NCBI GenBank assembly: GCA_964556955.1
Contig: CAZKXP010000041.1
Location: 1 to 5,124 of the forward strand
Origin: UBA12078 sp964556955
GTDB taxonomy: Bacteria > Patescibacteriota > Dojkabacteria > SC72
DNA length: 5,124 bases
Direction of reading: 5' to 3'
The notes below the pieces were generated by a model. That model did no database searches, had not been told where the DNA came from, and saw only the letters and a program-made list of their open reading frames with translations. Of this stretch, positions 1 to 5,106 are shown in pieces (within the stretch, counting starts at the first letter, position 1; every line of letters starts with the position of its first letter). The position numbers were made by a program, and so were the translations under genes.

Positions 1-950
1 CTAGATCTGTAATTTTCTGTAAGTACGACTTCCATCGCATCTGGATATGTTTCTTTAAATTGTAGAATATTGGAGATAGCCGCACCTCTGAATTTGTAAA
101 TTGCTTGATCATCATCTCCTACTACAGTGAGAAGTGGCCTTGGATTCTCTTTTTTACTTTTTGATTGATTATTTTTACTTTCATCCAACCCTAAGGTAAG
201 GATATTTACCAATACATTCTGGGTGTAATTGGTATCTTGGAATTCATCTACTAAAATATATTTAAACTTCCTTCTGTATTTCTCTAAGACATTTGGTCGC
301 TCTCTAAACAACTTTATGGTTAGAATTATTAGGTCTCCAAAATCTATTTTTGATTCTTTCAACTTGAGATCTGAATACATCTTGTAGGTTTCTGCTAGTT
401 CATTGTATTTTTCAAAATCGGCTTTCTCCACATCTGTCTTTTTAGGTAACTTCTTAGCAAATGCTATGTAGTCTTCAGGGGAAACATCCTCGTCTTGAAG
501 TCTTGAGAAGTGTTTGAGGATATCGTTGAGAGTCTTTGTAACCATCCCTCTTGGCTTGAGAGTTTTTAATGGCAAATCATGCAGATACTTGCGGAGAAAG
601 ATATATGACTGTGCTGTAGTCATCAATGAATAGTCACCATCTAATCCAATATTGTAGCCTTCTTCTTTAAGTATTCCATCACAGAAAGAATGAAATGTTG
701 AAATCCATGGTTCTTCATATCCATACTCCATCTCCTCATCTATTCTTTCCTGCATTTCTGCTGCGGCTTTCTCCATGAATGTAAGCGCCAAAATCTCAGA
801 AGGTTTTACATTACATTTTTTAATAAGATGCAATATTCTTTGGGTAATAACTGCAGTTTTACCTGTACCAGCTCCAGCAATGATTAAAAGATCCCCATCT
901 ATATATTCAACCGCTTTCTTCTGATTTTCGTTTAACTTTATCTGCCCCAC
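1..950 (-). CDS. UvrD/PcrA/Rep-family superfamily 1 DNA helicase, N-terminal part (runs off left edge)
   Basis: This is the first 316 codons of an ATP-dependent 3'-5' DNA helicase of the UvrD/PcrA/Rep family, which acts in repair and in clearing replication blocks. The 3' end lies outside the window. Visible in order: Q-motif LNENQ (residues 6-10), Walker A AGAGTGKT (25-32, Lys31), motif Ia LTFMEKAAAEM (56-66), TFHSFC (85-90), DFGDL (203-207), Walker B VDEFQDT (234-240), motif III GDDDQAIYKFRGA (278-290) and the start of motif IV TENYRS (311-316). A charged, low-complexity stretch (about residues 256-271, rich in Lys, Ser and Asn) sits between motifs II and III and looks like a loop insertion. 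The start is GTG at 950: the same frame has no ATG before residue 60, which lies beyond Walker A. The GTG shares its first base with the stop of the small upstream gene, and no Shine-Dalgarno is seen, so translation is probably coupled. Family assignment is secure. Which subtype (UvrD, PcrA or a lineage-specific paralogue) cannot be decided without the C-terminal half. Confidence 0.95.
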   Translation of the reverse strand, partial: MGQIKLNENQKKAVEYIDGDLLIIAGAGTGKTAVITQRILHLIKKCNVKPSEILALTFMEKAAAEMQERIDEEMEYGYEEPWISTFHSFCDGILKEEGYNIGLDGDYSLMTTAQSYIFLRKYLHDLPLKTLKPRGMVTKTLNDILKHFSRLQDEDVSPEDYIAFAKKLPKKTDVEKADFEKYNELAETYKMYSDLKLKESKIDFGDLIILTIKLFRERPNVLEKYRRKFKYILVDEFQDTNYTQNVLVNILTLGLDESKNNQSKSKKENPRPLLTVVGDDDQAIYKFRGAAISNILQFKETYPDAMEVVLTENYRS

Positions 951-1081
951 TATCTAGAAAGTAATATACATATGTAAACTATGACTGCAAGAATTATCCC
1001 CGCAGAGAATATTAAAAGTAGCTTGCTACTTGGCAGTTTTGAGACTACACTACTTAATGCACTTTTTGTTTTAGCTTTCAT
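950..1081 (-). CDS. Small single-pass membrane peptide (43 aa) between nfo and the helicase
   Basis: This is a 43-residue frame of unknown function filling the whole gap between the endonuclease IV gene and the helicase gene. The N-terminal half is basic and Ser-rich (MKAKTKSALSSVVSKLPSSK) with no acidic residue. Residues 21-41 form one hydrophobic segment (LLLIFSAGIILAVIVYICILL), closed by Ser-Arg. That predicts one transmembrane helix. By the positive-inside rule the N-terminus should be cytoplasmic, with almost nothing outside. The ATG directly follows the nfo stop (TAGATG) and the stop overlaps the helicase GTG (TAGTG). This exact stop/start fit on both sides is the main argument that it is a real gene translated by reinitiation. 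No family is recognised. It could also be a leader-like frame whose translation mainly delivers ribosomes to the helicase start. A cleaved signal peptide is unlikely because nothing follows the hydrophobic stretch. Confidence 0.72.
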   Translation of the reverse strand: MKAKTKSALSSVVSKLPSSKLLLIFSAGIILAVIVYICILLSR

Positions 1082-1951
1082 CTATTGGATTAATAATTTT
1101 AATGTTTCTACCTCTTCCAAAGTAGATTTTGAATCCTTCAAAGCGGGAGTTTCTAGTATGAATGGGATACCTCTCAACTTCTCGTTGTGTAATATCTTTT
1201 TGATTGTATCTTCTCCTAGGCTTCCTTTTCCTAAATTGGCATGCCTGTCTTTGTTTGTACCACATCCTACTGCAGAGTCGTTGAGATGTATAGCTTTTAC
1301 ATTCTCTATCCCTATCTCTCTGTCCATATCTCCCAATACACCTTCCATATCATTTACCCAATCATATCCTGCGGCATATGTATGTTCTGTATCTATGACG
1401 AACCCTACCCTTTCTTTGTCTTGCACACCATTTCTTAAGATCCCTAACTCTGTAAAGTTTCTTCCTAGCGTTCCTCCAGTTCCCGCAGTGCTTTCTATGA
1501 GCAACTTCTGCTTTCCTGGTACTTCATCCAACACCCACTGCATACCCTGAGAGATTCTCTCCATACTATCTTCGTATGACAACTCTTTCTGTGCACCTGG
1601 GTGGAAACATACTCCTAATATCTCCGCATCTATTTTTCTCTTCTCTATCTCGTTTGCTACTCTTTCAGCGAAATCGAGATATACCACGAGGCCCATTTTG
1701 CCTAGGTGGAAGAGTTGCTTGTCTTCTCTAGCTAGGTTGGTTAGATATATTCCGTGTATGAGGATTTTTTTAACATCTGACTTTTCCAATTCATTAACAA
1801 AGGTTTGGATCATCTCTTCTGGTAAGAGTTTTGTTGTCCATCTCATTGGTATTGTTGGCATTATTTGGATAGCATTTACACCATACTTTTGGGCTGATTT
1901 TATGGTGTTTTCTATTCCACCTGCAGATGATACGTGTATTCCGTAGTACAT
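1082..1951 (-). CDS. nfo: Endonuclease IV (AP endonuclease family 2)
   Basis: Endonuclease IV cuts the DNA backbone 5' to abasic sites and removes 3'-blocking groups in base-excision repair. It is a cytoplasmic TIM-barrel enzyme with three zinc ions. At 289 residues the protein matches the usual family length (E. coli Nfo is 285). It opens with the typical GIHVSSAGG (residues 4-12). All nine metal ligands can be placed by motif: His66 (HGIYLTNL), His117 (CFHPGA), Glu153 (IESTAG), Asp187 and His190 (IDTEHTYAAGYD), His222 (IHLND), Asp235 and His237 (DRHANLGKG) and Glu267 (ILET). The Tyr of the HGIYL motif (Tyr69), equivalent to E. coli Tyr72 at the DNA-contact surface, is also present. The ATG at 1951 places the conserved GIHVS at residue 4, as expected. 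An extended -10 lies 5 nt upstream, so the mRNA may be leaderless. It is the first gene of the leftward operon with the membrane peptide and helicase, a plausible repair unit. It appears intact and active. Confidence 0.96.
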   Translation of the reverse strand: MYYGIHVSSAGGIENTIKSAQKYGVNAIQIMPTIPMRWTTKLLPEEMIQTFVNELEKSDVKKILIHGIYLTNLAREDKQLFHLGKMGLVVYLDFAERVANEIEKRKIDAEILGVCFHPGAQKELSYEDSMERISQGMQWVLDEVPGKQKLLIESTAGTGGTLGRNFTELGILRNGVQDKERVGFVIDTEHTYAAGYDWVNDMEGVLGDMDREIGIENVKAIHLNDSAVGCGTNKDRHANLGKGSLGEDTIKKILHNEKLRGIPFILETPALKDSKSTLEEVETLKLLIQ

Positions 1952-1956
1952 AGCTT

Positions 1957-1965
1957 ATTGTAGCA
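1957..1965 (-). promoter_or_regulatory. Extended -10 promoter element for the nfo operon
   Basis: On the minus strand the sequence TGCTACAAT combines a TGn extension with a near-consensus -10 hexamer (TACAAT, 1962 down to 1957). No good -35 is seen at the right distance, which is acceptable for extended -10 promoters. Only 5 nt separate the hexamer from the nfo ATG, so initiation about 6-7 nt downstream would start at or within the ATG and give a leaderless mRNA. A second TATAAT on the same strand (1987 down to 1982) could instead give a leader of about 24 nt. Confidence 0.55.
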
Positions 1966-1983
1966 CAAAAAGGTTAAATGGAT

Positions 1984-1989
1984 TATAAT
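1984..1989 (+). promoter_or_regulatory. -10 element (TATAAT) for tRNA-Ser and the rightward operon
   Basis: A perfect TATAAT lies 14 nt before the first base of the tRNA, so transcription would start about 7 nt upstream of the mature tRNA 5' end, typical of tRNA genes. The -35 is weak: TAGCAC at 17-bp spacing, or TTGTAG at 20-bp spacing. The hexamer is part of the 8-bp palindrome ATTATAAT (1982-1989), which also puts a TATAAT on the minus strand. It is the only convincing promoter upstream of the kinase gene. Confidence 0.6.
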
Positions 1990-2003
1990 TACAACTGTTA
2001 AAT

Positions 2004-2095
2004 GGAGAGGTGCCCGAGAGGCCGAAGGGAACTCACTGCTAACGATTCATAGGCTTTAAAACCTATCGCGGGTTCGAATCCCGCCCTCTCCGCCA
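2004..2095 (+). tRNA. tRNA-Ser, anticodon GCU, CCA encoded
   Basis: This is a 92-nt class II tRNA. The 7-bp acceptor stem is perfect (2004-2010 with 2085-2091), followed by discriminator G2092 and encoded CCA (2093-2095). The D-stem pairs CCC (2013-2015) with GGG (2027-2029). The T-arm is a perfect 5-bp GCGGG/CCCGC stem with loop TTCGAAT (2073-2079). The long variable arm has a 5-bp stem ATAGG/CCTAT (2049-2053 with 2062-2066) and an 8-nt loop. The long variable arm, discriminator G and GAGAGG-type D-loop fit serine. The anticodon loop is CTGCTAA (2036-2042), anticodon GCT (2038-2040), reading AGC/AGU. The anticodon stem (2031-2035 with 2043-2047) is odd: only three Watson-Crick pairs, plus a C-U mismatch (2032/2046) and an A-C mismatch next to the loop (2035/2043). 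The tRNA is probably functional because every other arm is intact, but a weak stem deserves checking. Confidence 0.95.
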
Positions 2096-2100
2096 TAAAT

Positions 2101-3120
2101 ATGACACAAGAACAGCATCCAGAAACAAACACAACGCGTGACAGAATAGACTATAAAGGCCCATTGGCGCCAGTTGTAACGGATATTTGCGACACATACT
2201 CCCTAGGAGCACCCCTCTGTTTCTCAATCATGGATACTGGTTATGAAGACTATAACGTCCACATAGGAGCTAGCAAGGGCGAATATGTTGCGAAGATTTT
2301 TGCGCAAGATGTAACTCCAGATACTTTAGCTCGATATTCCGAAATGATGGAAAAGATCACAGAGGCAGGTATTAATCATCCAACTCTTCACAAGACAAAA
2401 GAGGGGGAGTATATCCATAAATATAACAAAGAGGGTAATCTTTCCATGGTACTCATGGACTATATAGAAGGAAAAACTCTTGGAGAGCTCGATTTGATCT
2501 CTCGAGCTGACATTGCAGAGGTTCTAAGACAAGCCTCCCTGCTCCACAACCTAGATTACAAACCACAATATATCAATGATACTTGGGCAGTTCAGAATAT
2601 TGAAACACTTTGTACAGAGGTAGCTAAATATATTCCCTTAGAAGAAAAAGCTCTTGTTTCTAGAATTATAGAGAAATTCCATGCTATACCCAAGGAAAAA
2701 TTACCACACTGTTTGGTACATGGAGATTTGCATAAAGCAAACATAATTAAAGGTAACGATGGAAAGATATATCCCATCGACTTCTCTGTTGCCAATTACT
2801 ACCCTCGAATACAAGAATTGGCCGTCATATCCGCTAATCTTCTGTATCATAATAGGTATGGGAAATCTTTAAAAGAGACTTCTCGTGAGGTAGCTGAAAT
2901 ATATGGAAGATTTAATCCCTTAACCGTAGAGGAAAGATTCCACCTTTATGTATATACACTTGCCGTTAAAGCGATGGGATTGCTCGGAGGCTGTAAAGAA
3001 AAATATATCAATGGGAATAATAACGCAGAAACAGAGAAGTGGATAAGAGGGACAAGCGAGGGATTAAGAAGAGAGTTTTCAGGACAACAAAAGTCTGCTG
3101 TAGGATATGCTAAAATCTAA
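2101..3120 (+). CDS. Aminoglycoside phosphotransferase-fold (APH/choline kinase-like) kinase, substrate unknown
   Basis: This 339-residue cytoplasmic protein has a protein-kinase-like fold of the APH/homoserine kinase II/choline kinase group, which phosphorylates a small-molecule hydroxyl using ATP. Visible landmarks: N-lobe strand with the ATP-binding Lys (EYVAKIFAQ, Lys65), hinge VLMDYIEGKTLGEL (117-130), catalytic loop LVHGDLHKANII (205-216, with Asp209 and Asn214) and metal-binding IDFSVA (226-231, Asp227). All key residues are present, so it should be active. The C-terminus (about 320-339) is polar and probably disordered. The ATG at 2101 is the first start in the frame after an in-frame TAG at 2050, and the next Met (residue 45) would cut into the N-lobe. 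It sits 5 nt behind the tRNA CCA, so there is no room for a separate promoter or a Shine-Dalgarno. It is probably read from the tRNA promoter and released by tRNA 3' processing. The substrate cannot be told from sequence; a sugar, amino alcohol or amino acid are all possible. Antibiotic resistance should not be inferred from the fold. Confidence 0.88.
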   Translation: MTQEQHPETNTTRDRIDYKGPLAPVVTDICDTYSLGAPLCFSIMDTGYEDYNVHIGASKGEYVAKIFAQDVTPDTLARYSEMMEKITEAGINHPTLHKTKEGEYIHKYNKEGNLSMVLMDYIEGKTLGELDLISRADIAEVLRQASLLHNLDYKPQYINDTWAVQNIETLCTEVAKYIPLEEKALVSRIIEKFHAIPKEKLPHCLVHGDLHKANIIKGNDGKIYPIDFSVANYYPRIQELAVISANLLYHNRYGKSLKETSREVAEIYGRFNPLTVEERFHLYVYTLAVKAMGLLGGCKEKYINGNNNAETEKWIRGTSEGLRREFSGQQKSAVGYAKI

Positions 3121-3126
3121 TATAAT
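3111..3126 (+). promoter_or_regulatory. Possible internal promoter before the DUF2177 gene
   Basis: Two -10-like hexamers overlap the end of the kinase gene: TAAAAT (3111-3116), preceded by TGC as an extended -10, and a perfect TATAAT (3121-3126). The latter would start transcription about 9 nt before the ATG at 3142. No convincing -35 is seen (CTGTAG at 3098-3103 is weak). In AT-rich DNA such hexamers can arise by chance, so this is tentative. Confidence 0.3.
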
Positions 3127-3141
3127 CTTACTGCTCAAAAT

Positions 3142-3543
3142 ATGAAATATATATATCTTTACATCCTTACCTTTGTAGTATTCCTAGCCATAGATTTCAT
3201 CTGGCTTAATTTCATAGCTAAAAACCTCTACGCTACACGTATAGGTCATTTACTAGCAGAAAAACCCAACTTAGTTCCAGCACTAATCTTTTACCTCATA
3301 TTTGTTGTTGGTGTAATAATATTTGCCATAATCCCTGGGTATGAGACAAAAAATATTTTTAAAACGATCTTACTTGGTGCTCTTTTTGGATTACTTACCT
3401 ACTCTACATACGATTTAACAAACCTAGCCACTTTAAAGAATTGGCCAATATCTGTAACCATAATCGACCTCATATGGGGAACCTCCATTTCTACCGTAAC
3501 TTCGGTTGCAGGATATTACATAGCCACACTCCTTAAACTCTAG
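3142..3543 (+). CDS. DUF2177 family four-helix membrane protein
   Basis: This 133-residue integral membrane protein resembles the DUF2177 family of unknown function, recognised from remembered family features: a MKY start, an acidic residue in the first helix (AIDFIWL, residues 16-22), the conserved YDLTNLATLKNWP (90-102) and the DLIWGT motif (109-114). Hydrophobic segments at about 4-24, 44-64, 73-92 and 102-131 predict four transmembrane helices with short connections. Length and motif order fit a complete family member. The ATG at 3142 is 21 bp after the kinase stop and no Shine-Dalgarno is present. It is the first of three consecutive envelope genes. Conserved Asp, Asn and Trp residues within or near membrane segments hint at transport or binding, but no activity is known to me for this family. 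The family call is fairly sure; the function is unknown. Confidence 0.85.
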   Translation: MKYIYLYILTFVVFLAIDFIWLNFIAKNLYATRIGHLLAEKPNLVPALIFYLIFVVGVIIFAIIPGYETKNIFKTILLGALFGLLTYSTYDLTNLATLKNWPISVTIIDLIWGTSISTVTSVAGYYIATLLKL

Positions 3544-3569
3544 GTCTATGGTCTTTGCTTAAAAATATA

Positions 3570-3575
3570 TATACT
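3570..3575 (+). promoter_or_regulatory. Possible -10 element (TATACT) before the Cys-rich peptide gene
   Basis: TATACT ends exactly 6 nt before the ATG at 3582, the spacing expected when transcription starts at the A of the start codon. No -35 or TGn extension is visible, and the sequence lies in a short A/T run, so chance is a real alternative. Confidence 0.3.
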
Positions 3576-3581
3576 AAAACT

Positions 3582-3824
3582 ATGGATGAGAAAAAACACA
3601 ACTTTCTCCTAGGACTATGTATTACTCTTGGTACCATTGTTATTGGCCTTGTAAGCTTCATCGTATACAACGAAACAATCTCCAAACAAAAAGCTAGATG
3701 TGATTACAACGGTTGGTCATATGCTAATGGAGAATCATTTAAATCTTCAGATGATTGTAACTATTGCGCATGCAGTGATGGACAGGTAGTCTGTACATTA
3801 ATGGCATGTGAAGAAAATAATTAA
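3582..3824 (+). CDS. Membrane-anchored small protein with six-cysteine pacifastin/VWC-like domain
   Basis: This is an 80-residue protein: a short charged N-terminus (MDEKKHN), one hydrophobic helix (about residues 8-29) and a small cysteine-rich domain (40-76) ending in CEENN. The cysteines are C40, C59, C62, C64, C71 and C76. The core CNYCACSDGQVVCTLMAC matches the pacifastin protease-inhibitor pattern C-N-x-C-x-C-x2-G-x3-C-T-x3-C. Only the first spacing (18 residues) is longer than the usual 9-12. The GWSYANGESF segment before it also resembles von Willebrand type C modules. An even cysteine count and the anchor suggest a disulfide-bonded domain outside the cell, with the N-terminus inside. 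A TTG at 3555 would add nine residues, but the ATG at 3582 is preferred because it is the normal codon and gives a short cytoplasmic tail. It lies 38 bp after the DUF2177 gene and 19 bp before the next gene. Inhibitor, adhesin or structural roles are all possible; none is shown. Confidence 0.75.
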   Translation: MDEKKHNFLLGLCITLGTIVIGLVSFIVYNETISKQKARCDYNGWSYANGESFKSSDDCNYCACSDGQVVCTLMACEENN

Positions 3825-3843
3825 ATTAAAAAATATATTTAAT

Positions 3844-4677
3844 ATGGATACACAACCTACTGTAGTAGAAACACAGACTACTACGCCACCTATGCCTGCT
3901 ACACCAGAACCAAAACCAAAGGGCAATGGTGCTCTAGTAGCCCTAGCAGTAATGCTAGGGTTAATAATTGTTGGGCTTTTGGTATACATTGCATATGACA
4001 AAGGAATGGTGGAGATACCTTTTCTAAAGGCCAGAAGTGATTCACAAGAGAATTCTCAAAGCGAAGAGAGCGATGATAGTGCTACTGTCGTAGAGACAGA
4101 GGATAATGATGTTGAATTTTCAGGAGAGGTTCTCTCTGCTACCCTACCTGAGGGTTGGAGTATTGAAGAATATTTTGATGGCGATGGTACAGATACATTG
4201 GTCGAGGGTGTTACATATACTGGATTAACAGGTTTAAAGATATTTAATGAAGATGACGAGGAGATGTTCTGGTTAAAGGCTGTTAATGGTATTGGTTTTG
4301 CTGGTTGTAATGAGTACTACGCTTTTGAAGATGATAGCCCTGACTACAGACAAGAGATGGAAGATATTGCTGATGAGATGGGTGATACTCTAAACATTAA
4401 CGATTTTAGTAGCATGCCATATACAGAATTTGAATGGTTAGGACATACTACCAGAAGAGTAGCACAAAGATTCTTCCAAGATGACGAGGAGGGTAATGAA
4501 TATTTCGAGGCTCCTTGTTTTAATATTGTAGTTACATTAGATGGAGTATCTTTTGAAGATGCTGATTCTGATGGACCTGCATATACTGCATATTTCTATG
4601 CATTTCCTGAGGATATTACAGGAGATCAGTTAGTGCAGATAGATGGGATATTGGAGAGTATGGAGCTAGCAGAATAG
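3844..4677 (+). CDS. Membrane-anchored protein with acidic extracytoplasmic domain, unknown family
   Basis: This 277-residue protein starts with a Thr/Pro-rich cytoplasmic tail (residues 1-28), then one transmembrane helix (about 29-51, ALVALAVMLGLIIVGLLVYI). An acidic Ser/Glu/Asp linker (64-92) follows, then a folded-looking domain (about 93-274). The domain alternates short strands and turns, is very acidic, and has two cysteines, Cys155 (FAGCNEYY) and Cys225 (EAPCFNIV), that could form a disulfide. Its opening (VLSATLPEGWSIEEYF) and close (YFYAFPEDITGDQLVQIDGILESMEL) vaguely recall PsbP-like lipoprotein folds, but no catalytic motif is seen and the family is not recognised. A GTG at 3808 in the same frame would overlap the upstream gene by 17 bp and add a Lys-rich stretch. 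The ATG at 3844 is preferred, giving a 19-bp gap. It is the last gene of the rightward cluster, and its 3' end overlaps the convergent gene by 12 bp. It is presumably a surface protein. Confidence 0.82.
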   Translation: MDTQPTVVETQTTTPPMPATPEPKPKGNGALVALAVMLGLIIVGLLVYIAYDKGMVEIPFLKARSDSQENSQSEESDDSATVVETEDNDVEFSGEVLSATLPEGWSIEEYFDGDGTDTLVEGVTYTGLTGLKIFNEDDEEMFWLKAVNGIGFAGCNEYYAFEDDSPDYRQEMEDIADEMGDTLNINDFSSMPYTEFEWLGHTTRRVAQRFFQDDEEGNEYFEAPCFNIVVTLDGVSFEDADSDGPAYTAYFYAFPEDITGDQLVQIDGILESMELAE

Positions 4678-5106
4678 TTCGACATCGCAGCTACTTGTAC
4701 AAAAATTTTCGTCGATTACTACGACACGACTTTGATTCGTCTCATCTAATTCAGAAATAATAGATGCAAGGGATTCTTTAAAAGAATTAGGTAGCAAGAT
4801 CGTACACAGAACTATGTAATCAAGCCCTTGTTTACCTAAATGTGAATAAAAGGAATTAACAAACTCCTCTCCATTAAAGTAATATGGGGGGACGGGTCCA
4901 ATTACATCATATGTCTCTTCCCCAGATATAAAATCATAGTCATTATTCTCGTAATACCTAAAGAAGGGTTTTTGTAAAACCGTCTCTAACAAATGTCCTA
5001 CTAGAAATTCTTCATGCCTGTATCGTCCATCTGGCCCTACTCCGAGCTTTTTTTGTTCCCAGGTTAAGACTTCGCCACTAACACATTTGTATTCTAAAAG
5101 TCGCAT
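4666..5106 (-). CDS. Hypothetical protein, start uncertain (frame open to right edge)
   Basis: This is a 146-residue frame without a family I recognise. The composition is mixed and soluble-looking, with no signal peptide or transmembrane helix. Residues 95-131 read as strand, helix, strand (DYIVLCTILL, then SFKESLASIISELD, then RVVVID), as in an alpha/beta fold. The middle holds an aromatic and acidic stretch (YYENNDYDFISGEETYDVIG, 51-70). Three cysteines cluster at the C-terminus (136, 140, 146). The first ATG in view is at 5106, but the frame continues without a stop through the last six codons of the window (reading EALVAI), so this may be the C-terminal part of a longer gene. The stop lies inside the convergent acidic-protein gene, with a 12-bp tail-to-tail overlap and no hairpin terminator between them. 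It is likely a real gene because it fills the space and has a protein-like composition. Confidence 0.6.
   Translation of the reverse strand: MRLLEYKCVSGEVLTWEQKKLGVGPDGRYRHEEFLVGHLLETVLQKPFFRYYENNDYDFISGEETYDVIGPVPPYYFNGEEFVNSFYSHLGKQGLDYIVLCTILLPNSFKESLASIISELDETNQSRVVVIDENFCTSSCDVELFC

Noticed and set aside
981..1550. A 189-codon plus-strand reading frame, hydrophobic and Ser/Pro-rich
   Set aside because: It lies antisense to nfo, whose every motif is intact, and has the odd composition of a shadow frame. Other frames inside nfo (1071-1265, 1241-1438, 1698-1946) are rejected for the same reason.
2049..2066. Hairpin ATAGG/CCTAT with an 8-nt loop, considered as a terminator or a second anticodon arm
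   Set aside because: It sits exactly where a serine tRNA has its long variable arm, and no T run follows.
2004..2095. Selenocysteine tRNA or a tRNA interrupted by an intron
   Set aside because: The anticodon is GCT in a normal 7-nt loop, the acceptor stem is 7 bp, and there is no extra sequence in the anticodon arm.
2592..2795. A 67-codon minus-strand frame inside the kinase gene
   Set aside because: It is antisense to the conserved catalytic region of the kinase, so it is best explained as a shadow.
2101..3120. Aminoglycoside resistance gene
   Set aside because: Only the general kinase fold and catalytic motifs match. The context is housekeeping and envelope genes with no mobile element, so a resistance role is not supported.
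3555..3581. TTG start for the Cys-rich peptide, nine codons before the ATG
   Set aside because: The ATG at 3582 is a stronger codon, has a -10-like box at leaderless spacing, and leaves a normal short tail before the helix.
3808..3843. GTG start for the acidic membrane protein
   Set aside because: It would overlap the preceding gene by 17 bp and add only an A/T-driven Lys/Ile/Asn stretch. The ATG at 3844 gives a normal spacing.
3798..4001. A 67-codon minus-strand frame with hydrophobic stretches
   Set aside because: It is antisense to the transmembrane and Pro-rich region of the acidic protein; its hydrophobicity comes from complementing that segment.
1082..4677. Alternative genetic code with UGA read as an amino acid, suggested by the lack of TGA stops
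   Set aside because: The conserved proteins contain no internal TGA despite many glycines and several tryptophans, all coded normally. Six complete frames ending in TAA or TAG is compatible with chance or simple stop preference.
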